NCBI RefSeq assembly: GCF_029637705.1
Contig: NZ_CP121252.1
Span: 620,001-684,000 of the forward strand
Source of the DNA: Citricoccus muralis
Lineage (GTDB): Bacteria; Actinomycetota; Actinomycetes; Actinomycetales; Micrococcaceae
Direction of reading: 5' to 3'
DNA length: 64,000 bases
The notes beneath the pieces were generated by a model. That model was not told where the DNA came from. It did no database searches and was given only the letters and a program-made list of their open reading frames with translations. The position numbers and the translations under genes are program-made. Every line of letters starts with the position of its first letter. Position 1 is the stretch's first letter. Below are positions 17,177-26,075 of the stretch, piece after piece.

Positions 17177-18472
17177 TTAGTGGAACTGACCGGACTCGGT
17201 CGATCCCACCAGAGCAAGGGTGGAAGCATTCGGGTTCAGGGTGGTGGAGATGGCATCGAAGTAACCGGTGCCGACCTCGCGCTGGTGCTTGGTAGCGGTG
17301 TAGCCGTTGACCTCATCAGCGAACTCGCGCTCCTGCAGCTCGACGTAAGCAGCCATCTGGCGCTCCTTGTAGCCGCGAGCCAGATCGAACATGGAGTGGT
17401 TCAGGGCGTGGAAGCCGGCGAGGGTGATGAACTGGAAGGTGTAGCCCATGGCACCCAGTTCGCGCTGGAACTTGGCGATGGTCTCGTCGTCCAGGTTCTT
17501 CTTCCAGTTGAACGACGGCGAGCAGTTGTAGGCCAGCATCTGGTCCGGGTGCTCTGCCTTGACGGCCTCGGCGAACTGGCGGGCCAGCTCCAGGTCCGGG
17601 GTGCCGGTCTCCATCCAGATCAGATCCGAGTACGGAGCGTAGGCCTTGGCGCGGGCGATGCAGGGCTCGATGCCGTTGCGGACCTTGTAGAAGCCTTCCG
17701 CGGTGCGCTCGCCGGTGATGAACTCGGCGTCGCGCTCATCCACATCTGAGGTGATCAGGGTGGCTGCCTCAGCGTCAGTGCGGGCGATGATCACGGATGG
17801 AACATCGGCGACGTCGGCTGCCAGTCGAGCAGCGTTCAGGGTGCGCACGTGCTGACCGGTGGGGATCAGCACCTTGCCGCCCAGGTGGCCGCACTTCTTC
17901 TCCGAAGCCAGCTGGTCCTCCCAGTGCACGCCGGAGGCGCCGGAAGCGATCATTGACTTCATCAGTTCGTAAGCGTTCAGGGGGCCACCGAAGCCGGCCT
18001 CGGCGTCGGCAACGATCGGGACCAGCCAATCCTCCACGGTCTGGATGCCCTCGGAGAACTCGATCTGGTCGGCGCGCATCAGTGCGTTGTTAATGCGGCG
18101 AACGACCTGCGGCACCGAGTTGGCCGGGTAGAGCGACTGGTCGGGGTAGGTGTGACCGGAGAGGTTCGCATCGGCGGCGACCTGCCAGCCGGAGAGGTAG
18201 ATGGCGCGCAGGCCGGCCTTGACCTGCTGCACGGCCTGATTGCCGGTCAGAGCGCCGAGAGCGTTGGTGTAGTCACCACGGGAGTTCTCGTCGGTGAGCT
18301 GCTCCCAGAGCTTCTCGGAACCGCGCCGGGCCAGGGTGTGCTCTTCCTGAACACGACCACGCAGACGGACGACTTCCTCGGCGGTGTAGTCGCGCTGGGT
18401 GTTCTCCCAGCGGGAGTTGTTGTCCCAGTCGTGCTGGATCTGTTCGGCCGAAACGGGAGTGTGCTGTTCCAT
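17177..18472 (-). CDS. aceA: Isocitrate lyase
   Basis: 431-residue enzyme splitting isocitrate into glyoxylate and succinate. The catalytic signature [11 protein letters not shown] near residue 193 contains the active-site cysteine, and WMETGTPDL and [12 protein letters not shown] are family blocks. ATG 18472 has a clear AAGGAG site seven bases upstream; a longer frame to 18529 is not supported. First gene of the aceA-aceB pair. The region upstream holds candidate regulator sites and is shared with the divergent 18725 gene. A RamB-type regulator, the known repressor of this pathway in corynebacteria, is encoded at 24587. Confidence 0.96.
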   Translation of the reverse strand: MEQHTPVSAEQIQHDWDNNSRWENTQRDYTAEEVVRLRGRVQEEHTLARRGSEKLWEQLTDENSRGDYTNALGALTGNQAVQQVKAGLRAIYLSGWQVAADANLSGHTYPDQSLYPANSVPQVVRRINNALMRADQIEFSEGIQTVEDWLVPIVADAEAGFGGPLNAYELMKSMIASGASGVHWEDQLASEKKCGHLGGKVLIPTGQHVRTLNAARLAADVADVPSVIIARTDAEAATLITSDVDERDAEFITGERTAEGFYKVRNGIEPCIARAKAYAPYSDLIWMETGTPDLELARQFAEAVKAEHPDQMLAYNCSPSFNWKKNLDDETIAKFQRELGAMGYTFQFITLAGFHALNHSMFDLARGYKERQMAAYVELQEREFADEVNGYTATKHQREVGTGYFDAISTTLNPNASTLALVGSTESGQFH

Positions 18473-18724
18473 GATCTGCTCCTTCGATTTCTTCCCCGAT
18501 GGGGCTTGTGCGGTTGCTATGCACACCACTCTGGTGCCTCCACAACCCCGAAGGCAGGGGAATCTGAAGAAAAGATTTGGACGGTCTGACGCAATCGAAA
18601 GGAACGCCGACTTTGCGGCGAGAATGTGGGTGGCATCACGAAAAGCTGCATCAGGGGTAAAAAATCTGCAGTTTTTGACTCAGGCGTCCGCGAGGTGCGC
18701 CCGTGACGATGGAAGAATGGGCGC
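18473..18724. promoter_or_regulatory. Divergent promoter region of aceA and the spermidine-synthase-like gene
   Basis: 252 bases without a gene. An AT-rich symmetrical block around 18656-18676 (A-run, CTGCAG centre, T-run) and ACTTTGC at 18610-18616 are candidate operator elements. The latter resembles half of the C. glutamicum RamB box as I recall it. Also seen is the interrupted repeat TGTGC/GCACA at about 18508-18526. None is proven. Confidence 0.4.
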
Positions 18725-19564
18725 ATGACGACTTCCGAGTCACGCGATATGTCCCGACCCAGTGGCCGCAGTATCCAGCTCAGTGCCACCGGACAGCAGG
18801 CGCGCATCATCCAGGATGAGCACGACGACGGCTGGGTGCTGGAGGTTGGCGGAATGATCCAGTCGCATGTGGACCTCGATCACCCACGGCGTATCCGTTA
18901 CGAATACCTTGCTCGCATCGCCCACGTGATCGACGTTTGTTGGACGGCGACACGGCCCCTGGGGGTCCTGCATCTCGGTGCCGGCGCGCTCACCCTGCCG
19001 CGGTATGTGCAGGCCACGCGTCCCGGCTCCGCGCAGACGGTGATTGAGCTCGAGCGGGAGCTGACCTCCCTGGTGATCTCCGAGCTGCCGCTGCCCGCGG
19101 GTACCGACCTGGACGTGATCGTCGGTGATGCGCGCGCCGCGTCGCTGGAGCTGTCAGACCAGGGGCGGCGCTTCGATGCCGTCGTGCTGGATATTTACAC
19201 CGGGCTGGGGGAGGCCGAGCACCTTTCCGAGGAGTCGTTCTACGCGGAGCTGCTCGCAATGCTGAACCCGAGTGGTGTGCTCCTGGTCAATATCGGTGAC
19301 GACGCCGGGCTTCCGTACTTTGCGCGGCAGGCCCGGCTGCTCGAATCCGCCGCCACAGATGCAGGATTTTCTGGCGCCTGGACACTGGTGGACGCTGGCC
19401 TGCTGGAGCGGCGTTCCGCCGGCAACCTCATCCTGGCCGCCGGTGACGGGATGTCGGTAGCGGATCCCGACGAGTTGCGATCGGCGCTTTTGGCCCGCGG
19501 TCCGCACCCGGCGGCGGTCCTGGATCCTGCGGCCACGGCTGAATGCGTGCAGGCATCAACATAA
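18725..19564 (+). CDS. Spermidine synthase-like methyltransferase-fold protein
   Basis: 279 residues with the Rossmann-like fold of polyamine aminopropyltransferases. It shows GVLHLGAGALTLPRYV (nucleotide-binding glycines) near residue 80, VIELERELTSLV with the ribose-binding acid, IVGDAR, and DAVVLDIYTG as the catalytic-loop equivalent. Many actinobacterial members, including this one, lack neighbouring polyamine genes, so the real substrate is open and 'spermidine synthase' is a family name only. It ends three bases before the convergent P450 gene. Confidence 0.75.
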   Translation: MTTSESRDMSRPSGRSIQLSATGQQARIIQDEHDDGWVLEVGGMIQSHVDLDHPRRIRYEYLARIAHVIDVCWTATRPLGVLHLGAGALTLPRYVQATRPGSAQTVIELERELTSLVISELPLPAGTDLDVIVGDARAASLELSDQGRRFDAVVLDIYTGLGEAEHLSEESFYAELLAMLNPSGVLLVNIGDDAGLPYFARQARLLESAATDAGFSGAWTLVDAGLLERRSAGNLILAAGDGMSVADPDELRSALLARGPHPAAVLDPAATAECVQAST

Positions 19565-19567
19565 CCG

Positions 19568-20767
19568 TTACCAGGTGACGGGCATGGATGTAATCCCGCG
19601 GAAAACCCATCCGTCCCATTCTTCAGGGCGTCCCGGTGCTTGTGTCAGATTCGGGAAGCGATCGTACAGGGCTGGCACGGCAATGCGACCGATCGACTCT
19701 TGAGCCGCCCATTTGCCGGCACATTGATGAACACCACGGCCAAACGCGAAGTGGGTTCCTTCGGACCGATGGACGGAAAATCGGTCCGGGTCGCTGAACT
19801 GGTTCTCATCCCGATTCGCCGAGGCCAGGATGGCCCCCACCTGGAGGCCAGACGGAATGCGGAAACCGTCGAACTCGCCGTCTGCAATCGTCTCTCGGGT
19901 GATCATCCCGATCGGCGTGTATTTCCGCGCGCACTCCGTGAAGATCTTGTTCCAGACCGACTCGTCGTGGAGCGCTTCGGCCAGGACCTCCGGATGGTGG
20001 GATAGCTCGTGGACGGAGTTGGTGATCATATGCTGCGGCTCGTTGATTCCGCCGGAGATGGTGAGCATGACATTGAGCCGGACCGACTCTTCTGGAAGGC
20101 CGCCTTCCAGCATGGCAGACGTGATGGAGGAATCGGGCTGGCGCCGGAGTCGTGAGATCGTCTCATCGAGTGCTTCATGGCACTCATCGCGGGACTGATC
20201 ACAGCGACGCCAGATGTCAGCATCGTCGAGGACATTTCCCGACCCTGCGATGAAATCAGCGCTCCAGCGTGCCATGTCGTCGGGTTCCACAGGGTGCATG
20301 CCCAGCATGGAAATCAGGTTCTTCGCAGCCAGCGGTGCAGCGAAATCGTGGTTCAGGTCGGCGCCCGGCCCGACCTCGTCCAAGACGTCAAGATAGTGGT
20401 TGGTGTTCTCCGCGAACATGTCGGACCAGGCTTCCATGATGTTCTTGGGTCGCAGCGGCCTATTCATGGGGCGGCGCTCAGTCGCATGGTGCGGGTCGTC
20501 TTTGCGGATCAGCGGGCGACCACCCATCGCTTTCACCATGGCCGCCCCTTCGACATGGGACGAGAAAATTTCTGGATGGTCTTCGACGTATCCGCACCCC
20601 GCGTAGGTGGAAAAGATCACTTTATTGATGGCCGGGGCCCAGAAGACCGGCGATTCGGACCTCAACTTCCGATACGTGGGGAAAGGGTCGCGGGCCATTT
20701 CCGCAGGGTTGAGCCAATCGGCGACGGGCAGGTCTGCAACGGCAGCATCCTCATGAACGGTAGACAT
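19568..20767 (-). CDS. Cytochrome P450 monooxygenase
   Basis: 399-residue soluble bacterial P450. The heme loop FGRGVHQCAGKW places the thiolate at Cys349, and the ExxR pair is Glu278/Arg281. The I-helix reads SGGINEPQ at 238-245, so the usual acid-threonine pair of the (A/G)Gx(D/E)T motif is replaced by Glu-Pro. Electrons should come from the ferredoxin (21800) and reductase (22130) encoded just beyond the divergent IclR gene, making a class I system. A strong AAGGAGG site precedes the ATG. Substrate unknown; an aromatic ether or terpenoid is plausible, given the aromatic genes elsewhere in the window. Confidence 0.93.
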   Translation of the reverse strand: MSTVHEDAAVADLPVADWLNPAEMARDPFPTYRKLRSESPVFWAPAINKVIFSTYAGCGYVEDHPEIFSSHVEGAAMVKAMGGRPLIRKDDPHHATERRPMNRPLRPKNIMEAWSDMFAENTNHYLDVLDEVGPGADLNHDFAAPLAAKNLISMLGMHPVEPDDMARWSADFIAGSGNVLDDADIWRRCDQSRDECHEALDETISRLRRQPDSSITSAMLEGGLPEESVRLNVMLTISGGINEPQHMITNSVHELSHHPEVLAEALHDESVWNKIFTECARKYTPIGMITRETIADGEFDGFRIPSGLQVGAILASANRDENQFSDPDRFSVHRSEGTHFAFGRGVHQCAGKWAAQESIGRIAVPALYDRFPNLTQAPGRPEEWDGWVFRGITSMPVTW

Positions 20768-20801
20768 CGGTCCTCCTTCTCGGGCGAGTTCGTTTCTTGA
20801 G

Positions 20802-20817
20802 TATGATCTGACTCACA
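20802..20817. promoter_or_regulatory. CRP/GlxR-like site in the P450-IclR promoter region
   Basis: TATGATCTGACTCACA matches TGTGA-N6-TCACA at nine of ten arm positions. Ten bases (CTGACTCACA) are identical to a similar site at 54987 in front of the other IclR gene. Confidence 0.4.
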
Positions 20818-20833
20818 GTGAAGTTGTTAGTTG

Positions 20834-20852
20834 TTTTCGAATGATGCGAAAA
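20834..20852. promoter_or_regulatory. Probable IclR operator, copy 1
   Basis: TTTTCGAATGATGCGAAAA is a 19-bp inverted repeat centred on 20843. It lies immediately before the IclR gene and 67 bases from the P450 start. It shares CGAATGAT and the flanking symmetry with the perfect palindrome at 21680-21694 in front of the ferredoxin gene. Confidence 0.65.
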
Positions 20853-20860
20853 GAGGGGTC

Positions 20861-21628
20861 GTGGCTCGGAAATCAGCGGGCGTCTCCGCCATTCATCGGA
20901 TGCGCAGGGTGTTGGAGACTTTTACCCCGAACGATTCAGGGTTGACGCTGACCGAGATTGCTCGAAGGGCATCGATGCCGGTGAGTTCGGTGCATGGCAT
21001 AGCGCATCAGCTGGCAGACGAGGGATTGCTTGAGCGCGGGCGCGGTACCTTCATGCTCGGCGTCAAGCTGTGGGAGATCGCCATTCGAGCACCGGGAACG
21101 TTCGGCCTGCGACAGGCGGCGCTGCGGCCCATGGAAAGGGCGCACGCGTTGATTGGTCATCACGTGCAGCTAGGGATTCTCTCGCAATCCGAGATGCTGT
21201 ATATCGAACGGCTCTCGTCCGACGATCCGGTGGTGAACTTTACGAAAATTGGTGGACGGCTGCCCTGGTACCGCACCTCGAGCGGGATTTTGCTCGTCGC
21301 GCTCGGCGATCCGGACGTCAGAGCGCGGCTGATGGACGAATCCCCGCGTGCCGGGTGGCCCTCGATGCCCATGGATGAGGCCAGCATGCGCCAGTGGCTG
21401 CGTCGGGTCGAGCACAATCGATTCGTCGTTTCCGAAGGCTTCGTGCATCCCGACGCCACCTCCATTGCGGTGCCCATCATGTCGCCGTGGAATTCGGCCG
21501 TGGCGGCACTCGCCGCGGTCGTCCCGTCTCAGGGCACGGATGTCGAACATGTCGTGGCCACGTTGCGGCGTGCTGCCCGCGAAGCCGGCCAAGGGCTGGC
21601 TGACACCTTGACGCGCGATGACGCGTAG
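20861..21628 (+). CDS. IclR family transcriptional regulator of the P450 locus
   Basis: About 255 residues. An N-terminal winged helix (LTLTEIARRASMPVSSVHGIAHQL) and a C-terminal effector domain with the family strands SVAVPIMSPWNSAVAALAAVV-like near the end (here TSIAVPIMSP). GTG 20861 is preferred because AGAGGGG lies just ahead; a TTG at 20831 would place the operator inside the gene. Encoded between the divergent P450 gene and the co-directional ferredoxin and reductase genes; matching palindromes flank it. It most likely controls all of them and its own expression. Confidence 0.88.
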   Translation: MARKSAGVSAIHRMRRVLETFTPNDSGLTLTEIARRASMPVSSVHGIAHQLADEGLLERGRGTFMLGVKLWEIAIRAPGTFGLRQAALRPMERAHALIGHHVQLGILSQSEMLYIERLSSDDPVVNFTKIGGRLPWYRTSSGILLVALGDPDVRARLMDESPRAGWPSMPMDEASMRQWLRRVEHNRFVVSEGFVHPDATSIAVPIMSPWNSAVAALAAVVPSQGTDVEHVVATLRRAAREAGQGLADTLTRDDA

Positions 21629-21679
21629 CCTCCCCCGACGCTAACTCGACAGGTGCTCTTGCCGAGCCCAATAAGTGTC

Positions 21680-21694
21680 TTCGAATGATTCGAA
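21680..21694. promoter_or_regulatory. Probable IclR operator, copy 2
   Basis: TTCGAATGATTCGAA is a perfect palindrome (7-1-7) centred on 21687, 106 bases before the ferredoxin start. It matches the repeat at 20834-20852. Confidence 0.65.
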
Positions 21695-21799
21695 ACTATC
21701 CGGCACCCCTGTGTGATCCATTTCATACTCGAATGCACGGTGGTACACGACGTCAGGTCGTCCCGCCACGAGAAATGCACGAGTGTTAGAGGAGGCACG

Positions 21800-22126
21800 A
21801 TGCCCGTCATCACGTATCACCTGAACGACGGATCAACCCGAGAGGTCGAGACGCCCGTGGGTGGCCGAGTCATGCAGACGGCGTTGTCGAACAATGTGCC
21901 CGGAATTATCGGGGAATGTGGCGGCCAAGCCATGTGCGCCACATGCCACGTGTACGTTCGAGAAGAATTCCTCGATCGTCTTCCCCCCGTCTCGGACGAC
22001 GAAGAAGAGATGCTGGACGTGACGGCTGCCAAGCGAGACCCGGTGCGAAGTCGACTCGGGTGCCAGATCGCCCTAGATTCAGAAGACGAGCGCTTGGAAG
22101 TTGATGTTCCGGAAGTGCAGGTCTAA
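21800..22126 (+). CDS. Adrenodoxin/putidaredoxin-type [2Fe-2S] ferredoxin
   Basis: 108-residue electron carrier. Cys40, Cys46, Cys49 and Cys88 (CGGQAMCATC ... GCQI) give the C-x5-C-x2-C...C spacing of adrenodoxin-type clusters that serve class I P450s. GAGGAGG precedes ATG 21800; the longer open frame from 21713 is not supported. The reductase gene starts three bases after its stop, so the two are surely co-translated partners of the P450 at 19568. Confidence 0.95.
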   Translation: MPVITYHLNDGSTREVETPVGGRVMQTALSNNVPGIIGECGGQAMCATCHVYVREEFLDRLPPVSDDEEEMLDVTAAKRDPVRSRLGCQIALDSEDERLEVDVPEVQV

Positions 22127-22129
22127 GCG

Positions 22130-23368
22130 ATGACGACGGTGATTATCGGTGGCGGCCAAGCGGGCGTGCAGGTCGCTGACTCACTTCGAGCGGGCGGTTA
22201 CGGCGAAGAAATCACGATGGTGACGGACGAAGCCCCGTGGCCCTACCAGCGACCGCCTCTCTCGAAAGAGCTCATGAATACGGCGGGCGCGATCAAACCA
22301 TTGCCGTTGCGTCCTGAAATGTTCTTTTGCGACAACGACATCAACCTCGTGCGCGGAACGGCTGCGACCGGCATCGATCGTCGGCGCCAGACCGTGCGGT
22401 TGGCGGATGGTCAACAGCTTCCCTATTCGCAGTTGGTGATGGCGACGGGAGCCCGGGTACGACCGTTGGGAATTGCCGGGGCAGACCTACCGGGCGTCTT
22501 CGGGTTGAGGACCCTTGAGGATGCGAAGCGACTGGAAAGCGCGATACGTCCCGGGGCGAAAGTGGTCATCGTCGGTGCTGGGTTCATCGGCTTGGAATGC
22601 GCTTCTGGTCTGCGCGCACTCGGGTGCGACATCATCATCCTGGAGTCGGGCAGCCGTGCGATGAAGCGGACCTCGAGCCCGGTGATGAGTGAGTGGTTTG
22701 CCGAGGCACATCGATCGACCGGTATTGATCTCAAATTCGAAGAACGGATCGCCCGAATTGACACCACTCCGGGTGGGCAACAACTGGTCGCCCTGTCGAC
22801 GCTGGGGAACCGATACGAAGCCGATGTCGTGGTGTGTGGGAACGGTGTGATGGCCAACGATACCCTGGGGGCGAAAGCCGGACTCGACGTTGACGACGGA
22901 ATCCTGGTCGATTCCTCGTTGCGGACCTCGGACCCGAAAATTGTGGCCGTCGGCGACTGCGCACGCTTCCCCAGCGTGCATGCCGGCACGAGGGCACGAT
23001 TGGAATCGGTGCAGAATGCAACGGCGCAAGGACGGCACGCTGCCTCGACGATTCTCGGGGGAACGGACGCGTATAGAGCGGTTCCGTGGTTTTGGTCGGT
23101 TCAAGGCAAAAACAAGCTTCAGATCGCTGGCATCGTCGGAGCGAACGATCGACGGATCACGGTCGGCCAGCCCGACGAAGGAAAGTTCTCGGTGATGAAC
23201 TTTCAGCGCAATATCTTGACCTCGGTCGAATCCGTCAACCAGCCGGCGGTGCACATGGCGGCTCGGAGAGCCCTCGAACACGCCATCCTCGTGACCTATG
23301 ACCAAGCGGTAGAGCCAGGTTTTTCACTCGTGACCGCCACGAAAGCACAACAAGCATCGGCCGCCTAA
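22130..23368 (+). CDS. FAD-dependent ferredoxin reductase (putidaredoxin-reductase type)
   Basis: 412-residue NAD(P)H:ferredoxin oxidoreductase. The FAD motif VIIGGGQAGVQVADSLR opens the protein, a second dinucleotide motif KVVIVGAGFIGLECASGL lies near residue 145 for NADH, and IVAVGDCARFPS near residue 282 is the second FAD block. The C-terminal domain resembles PdR/BphA4 rubredoxin-type reductases. It passes electrons to the ferredoxin encoded immediately upstream and thus to the P450. Confidence 0.94.
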   Translation: MTTVIIGGGQAGVQVADSLRAGGYGEEITMVTDEAPWPYQRPPLSKELMNTAGAIKPLPLRPEMFFCDNDINLVRGTAATGIDRRRQTVRLADGQQLPYSQLVMATGARVRPLGIAGADLPGVFGLRTLEDAKRLESAIRPGAKVVIVGAGFIGLECASGLRALGCDIIILESGSRAMKRTSSPVMSEWFAEAHRSTGIDLKFEERIARIDTTPGGQQLVALSTLGNRYEADVVVCGNGVMANDTLGAKAGLDVDDGILVDSSLRTSDPKIVAVGDCARFPSVHAGTRARLESVQNATAQGRHAASTILGGTDAYRAVPWFWSVQGKNKLQIAGIVGANDRRITVGQPDEGKFSVMNFQRNILTSVESVNQPAVHMAARRALEHAILVTYDQAVEPGFSLVTATKAQQASAA

Positions 23369-23445
23369 AGCTCGGATCCTGTCGGATCCGCACCAGGGGT
23401 CTGGCCACCGTAGACATTACTTGCCACATTGTGAGGAGTTATGAA

Positions 23446-24426
23446 ATGAAAAGTATGACACGCCCATTTCTCGCTATGGGATTCGCTGGTTTGCTCGCAC
23501 TCACCGCCTGCGGAGGCCCAGCTTCCGGGGAATCTGACGATGAAGCCGGGGCAGAGAGCGAACTCATCGACCTGACGCTCGGGATCATCCCCATCGCCCA
23601 CGCGTCCATCATTCCCTACGGCGTCGAGAAGGGCATCTTTGAGGAACACGGGCTGAACGTCACCATCGAAACCGGACAGGGTGCGGCCGCCATGTTGCCC
23701 GCACTGCAGACCGGCCAAATGGATGTGGTGATTGGAAATGCTGCGTCGGTGATGCAGGCGGCCGACCAGGGAATGGATATGCGGATCGTGTCTGGATTCG
23801 CCAATTCCCTGGAGGAGGGGTACGACGTCAACGGCGTATTGGTCCGCTCCGGCGAGGGCATTGAATCGTGGTCCGATCTGGAAGGCTTGGATGTGGCGAC
23901 GAATGCGCTCCGCAGTCAGGGCGACCTGACGATCATGGAGTCGGTCGAAGCGGACGGCGGTGATCCCAGTGCGGTGAATTTTGTCGAGATCAACTTCCCC
24001 GATATGCAGTCGCAGCTGGAGGTCGGCAACGTTGACGCGATTTGGGCGCCTGAACCTTTCCAGAGTAACGCTGAGTCGACGGACGGGATCGAGATGCTGG
24101 GCCATCCCAACCAGATCATTCCTGGACTGCCCACCGTGGTCGGGTTCAGCGCGGGCGACTATGTTGAGAACAACGCTGAAGCCCTCAGTCGGTTTCAGGA
24201 TGCGATGGCTGCTTTGGTGGATCAATACGTGAATGATCCCACCGGGCCGACGGAAGCGGTCATGGAATTCATGGACGTTCCGGAGGAAGTTGCTGAAGTC
24301 ACGCTATTCCTCGACGAATATGACAGTGAGATTCGGACAGAGCAACTCGGCGACCTCGCTGATCTGATGGTGAAGTACGGCTTCATCGAGGAGAATCCGA
24401 TTGATGATGACTTCTTTGTCCAGTGA
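23446..24426 (+). CDS. NitT/TauT-type ABC substrate-binding lipoprotein, orphan
   Basis: 326-residue solute-binding protein of the NMT1/SsuA fold. A short signal peptide ends in the lipobox LTAC. The mature part opens LTLGIIPIAHASIIPYGVEKGIFEEHG, typical of the family. ATG 23446 has GAGGAG seven bases upstream. No ATPase or permease gene adjoins it, so it must use a channel encoded elsewhere, possibly the one at 51373-53002. A small inverted repeat CGGATCC-N4-GGATCCG (23373-23390) separates it from the reductase gene. Probably delivers the P450 substrate. Confidence 0.88.
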   Translation: MKSMTRPFLAMGFAGLLALTACGGPASGESDDEAGAESELIDLTLGIIPIAHASIIPYGVEKGIFEEHGLNVTIETGQGAAAMLPALQTGQMDVVIGNAASVMQAADQGMDMRIVSGFANSLEEGYDVNGVLVRSGEGIESWSDLEGLDVATNALRSQGDLTIMESVEADGGDPSAVNFVEINFPDMQSQLEVGNVDAIWAPEPFQSNAESTDGIEMLGHPNQIIPGLPTVVGFSAGDYVENNAEALSRFQDAMAALVDQYVNDPTGPTEAVMEFMDVPEEVAEVTLFLDEYDSEIRTEQLGDLADLMVKYGFIEENPIDDDFFVQ

Positions 24427-24432
24427 GTAAGG

Positions 24433-24473
24433 GCCTGCCTGCGGTCGAATGCTGGACCCGGCCGCAGGCAGGC
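24433..24473 (+). terminator. Terminator of the P450 locus
   Basis: GCCTGCCTGCGG (24433-24444) and CCGCAGGCAGGC (24462-24473) form a perfect 12-bp stem just after the binding-protein stop. No T-run follows. Confidence 0.7.
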
Positions 24474-24586
24474 TGATACCTCCTCGGTGCGACACATCAG
24501 TCAAGAAATCGAACTCTTCGCGAAGCTTCGACGCTGAATTAGTCATCCTGGTACAAAGAACGCGAAAAATTGTCTACTCTAGAGGT

Positions 24587-26053
24587 ATGACCTCCACCAC
24601 ATCTGTTGCTCGCGCGGGCGAGGACATGGGCCTCGACGCCGTACTCTTGGGGCGCCAGCTACGGCATTTGCGCAACGAATCAGGCAAGACCTTGGACCAG
24701 CTGGCCGAGATGGTCGACGCGACGCCGTCGTTCCTTTCCCTGGTGGAGAACGGCAAGCGTGAGCCGCGATTGTCCCTGCTGACACGGTTGGCCGGAATCT
24801 ACAACACCACGGTGGATGAGCTGCTTACCGCCCAGCCGCCATCGAAGCGCGCGGCACTGGAGATCACGGTGGAGAAGATGCAGCGGTCCGCACACTATGC
24901 CTCGCTCGGGCTGCCCACCATCAAAATTTCCTCGCGCACCCCCACCGAAGTTCTCGAGGTGATCGCAGGGCTCCAGGGGGAGCTGCGGCGCAAGATGGAA
25001 GAACAAGCTGCCACCCCGGAGGAAGCGCGCCGGGCCAATGTGGAATTACGCGAAGAGATGCGCGCCTGCAACAATCACTACCCGGAGATCGAGCGCAAAG
25101 CCCAGGACTTGCTGGATGCCGTCGGGCATTCCGGTGGTCCGCTGAGTCACCACGCTGCTGCTGATCTGGCCGAGCACCTGGGGTTTTCGGTGCGGTTCGT
25201 GCCGAATCTTCCGCACTCCACCAGGTCGGTCACCGACCTGAAGAACATGCGCATCTACCTCTCCCAATCGCGCAGCCCCGATCACGAGCCACGCTCGGTG
25301 CTACTGCAGGCCATCGGCGCCTATGTGCTCAAGCACGGTGAGCCCGAGAGCTATTCGGAATTTCTGCGGCAGCGGGTTTATACCAATTACTTTGCCGCCG
25401 CGCTGATGATGCCCGAGAAAGAGACGGTCAAGTTCCTCAAAGCCGCCAAGGAACGCCGAGACCTGGCCATCGAGGACCTGCGCGACGCCTACGGGGTGTC
25501 CTACGAATCCGCCGCCCACCGGTTTACCAACCTGGCCACCGTGCACTTAGGGATTCGCTGTCACTTCCAGAAGGTGCACGAATCCGGGATCGTGCACAAG
25601 GCTTATGAGAACGACGGCGTGACGTTTCCGGCGGACCACACGGGCGCCATCGAAGGGCAGCAGATCTGCCGGTACTGGACCTCGCGAGAAGTGTTTGGCG
25701 TGGTCGACCGTTTCCGAGCCTTCAACCAGTACACCGATACCCCCGCGGGCACCTATTGGTGCACCGCGGTGGTCGAGGGGCACTCGTCTGGTTTCTACTC
25801 GTTGTCGATCGGGGTGCCATTCGATGAGGCGAAGTGGTTCCGAGGGAAGGAGACCACCTCGCGCTCGGTATCACGGTGCCCGGAGCGGGGCTGCTGCCGC
25901 GAACCCTCCGAGGAGCTCGAAGCCGACTGGGGTGGCCATGCCTGGCCCGCAGCCCGGGCGAACGCGCACTTGTTGGCCGCGATGCCGCCCGGGGCGTTCC
26001 CCGGTGTGGACGAGGTCGAGGTCTTCGAGTTCCTGGCGGCGCAGCAGGACTGA
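24587..26053 (+). CDS. ramB: RamB-like XRE family regulator of short-chain acyl metabolism
   Basis: 488 residues. The N-terminal HTH_3 domain reads LGRQLRHLRNESGKTLDQLAEM with LSLVENGKREP. A central ImmA/DUF955-like region (YTNYFAAALMMPEK...) is followed by a C-terminal cysteine-containing domain (CPERGCCREPSEE) characteristic of RamB/PrpR-type regulators. In corynebacteria and mycobacteria these respond to acyl-CoA or acetate status and control aceA, aceB and methylcitrate genes. Here aceA-aceB lie 6 kb away. ATG 24587 has AGAGG upstream; an open frame from 24449 is not used. The ortholog call is from motifs only. Confidence 0.85.
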   Translation: MTSTTSVARAGEDMGLDAVLLGRQLRHLRNESGKTLDQLAEMVDATPSFLSLVENGKREPRLSLLTRLAGIYNTTVDELLTAQPPSKRAALEITVEKMQRSAHYASLGLPTIKISSRTPTEVLEVIAGLQGELRRKMEEQAATPEEARRANVELREEMRACNNHYPEIERKAQDLLDAVGHSGGPLSHHAAADLAEHLGFSVRFVPNLPHSTRSVTDLKNMRIYLSQSRSPDHEPRSVLLQAIGAYVLKHGEPESYSEFLRQRVYTNYFAAALMMPEKETVKFLKAAKERRDLAIEDLRDAYGVSYESAAHRFTNLATVHLGIRCHFQKVHESGIVHKAYENDGVTFPADHTGAIEGQQICRYWTSREVFGVVDRFRAFNQYTDTPAGTYWCTAVVEGHSSGFYSLSIGVPFDEAKWFRGKETTSRSVSRCPERGCCREPSEELEADWGGHAWPAARANAHLLAAMPPGAFPGVDEVEVFEFLAAQQD

Positions 26054-26075
26054 TGCTCCGGCGCGATGAGCTAGC

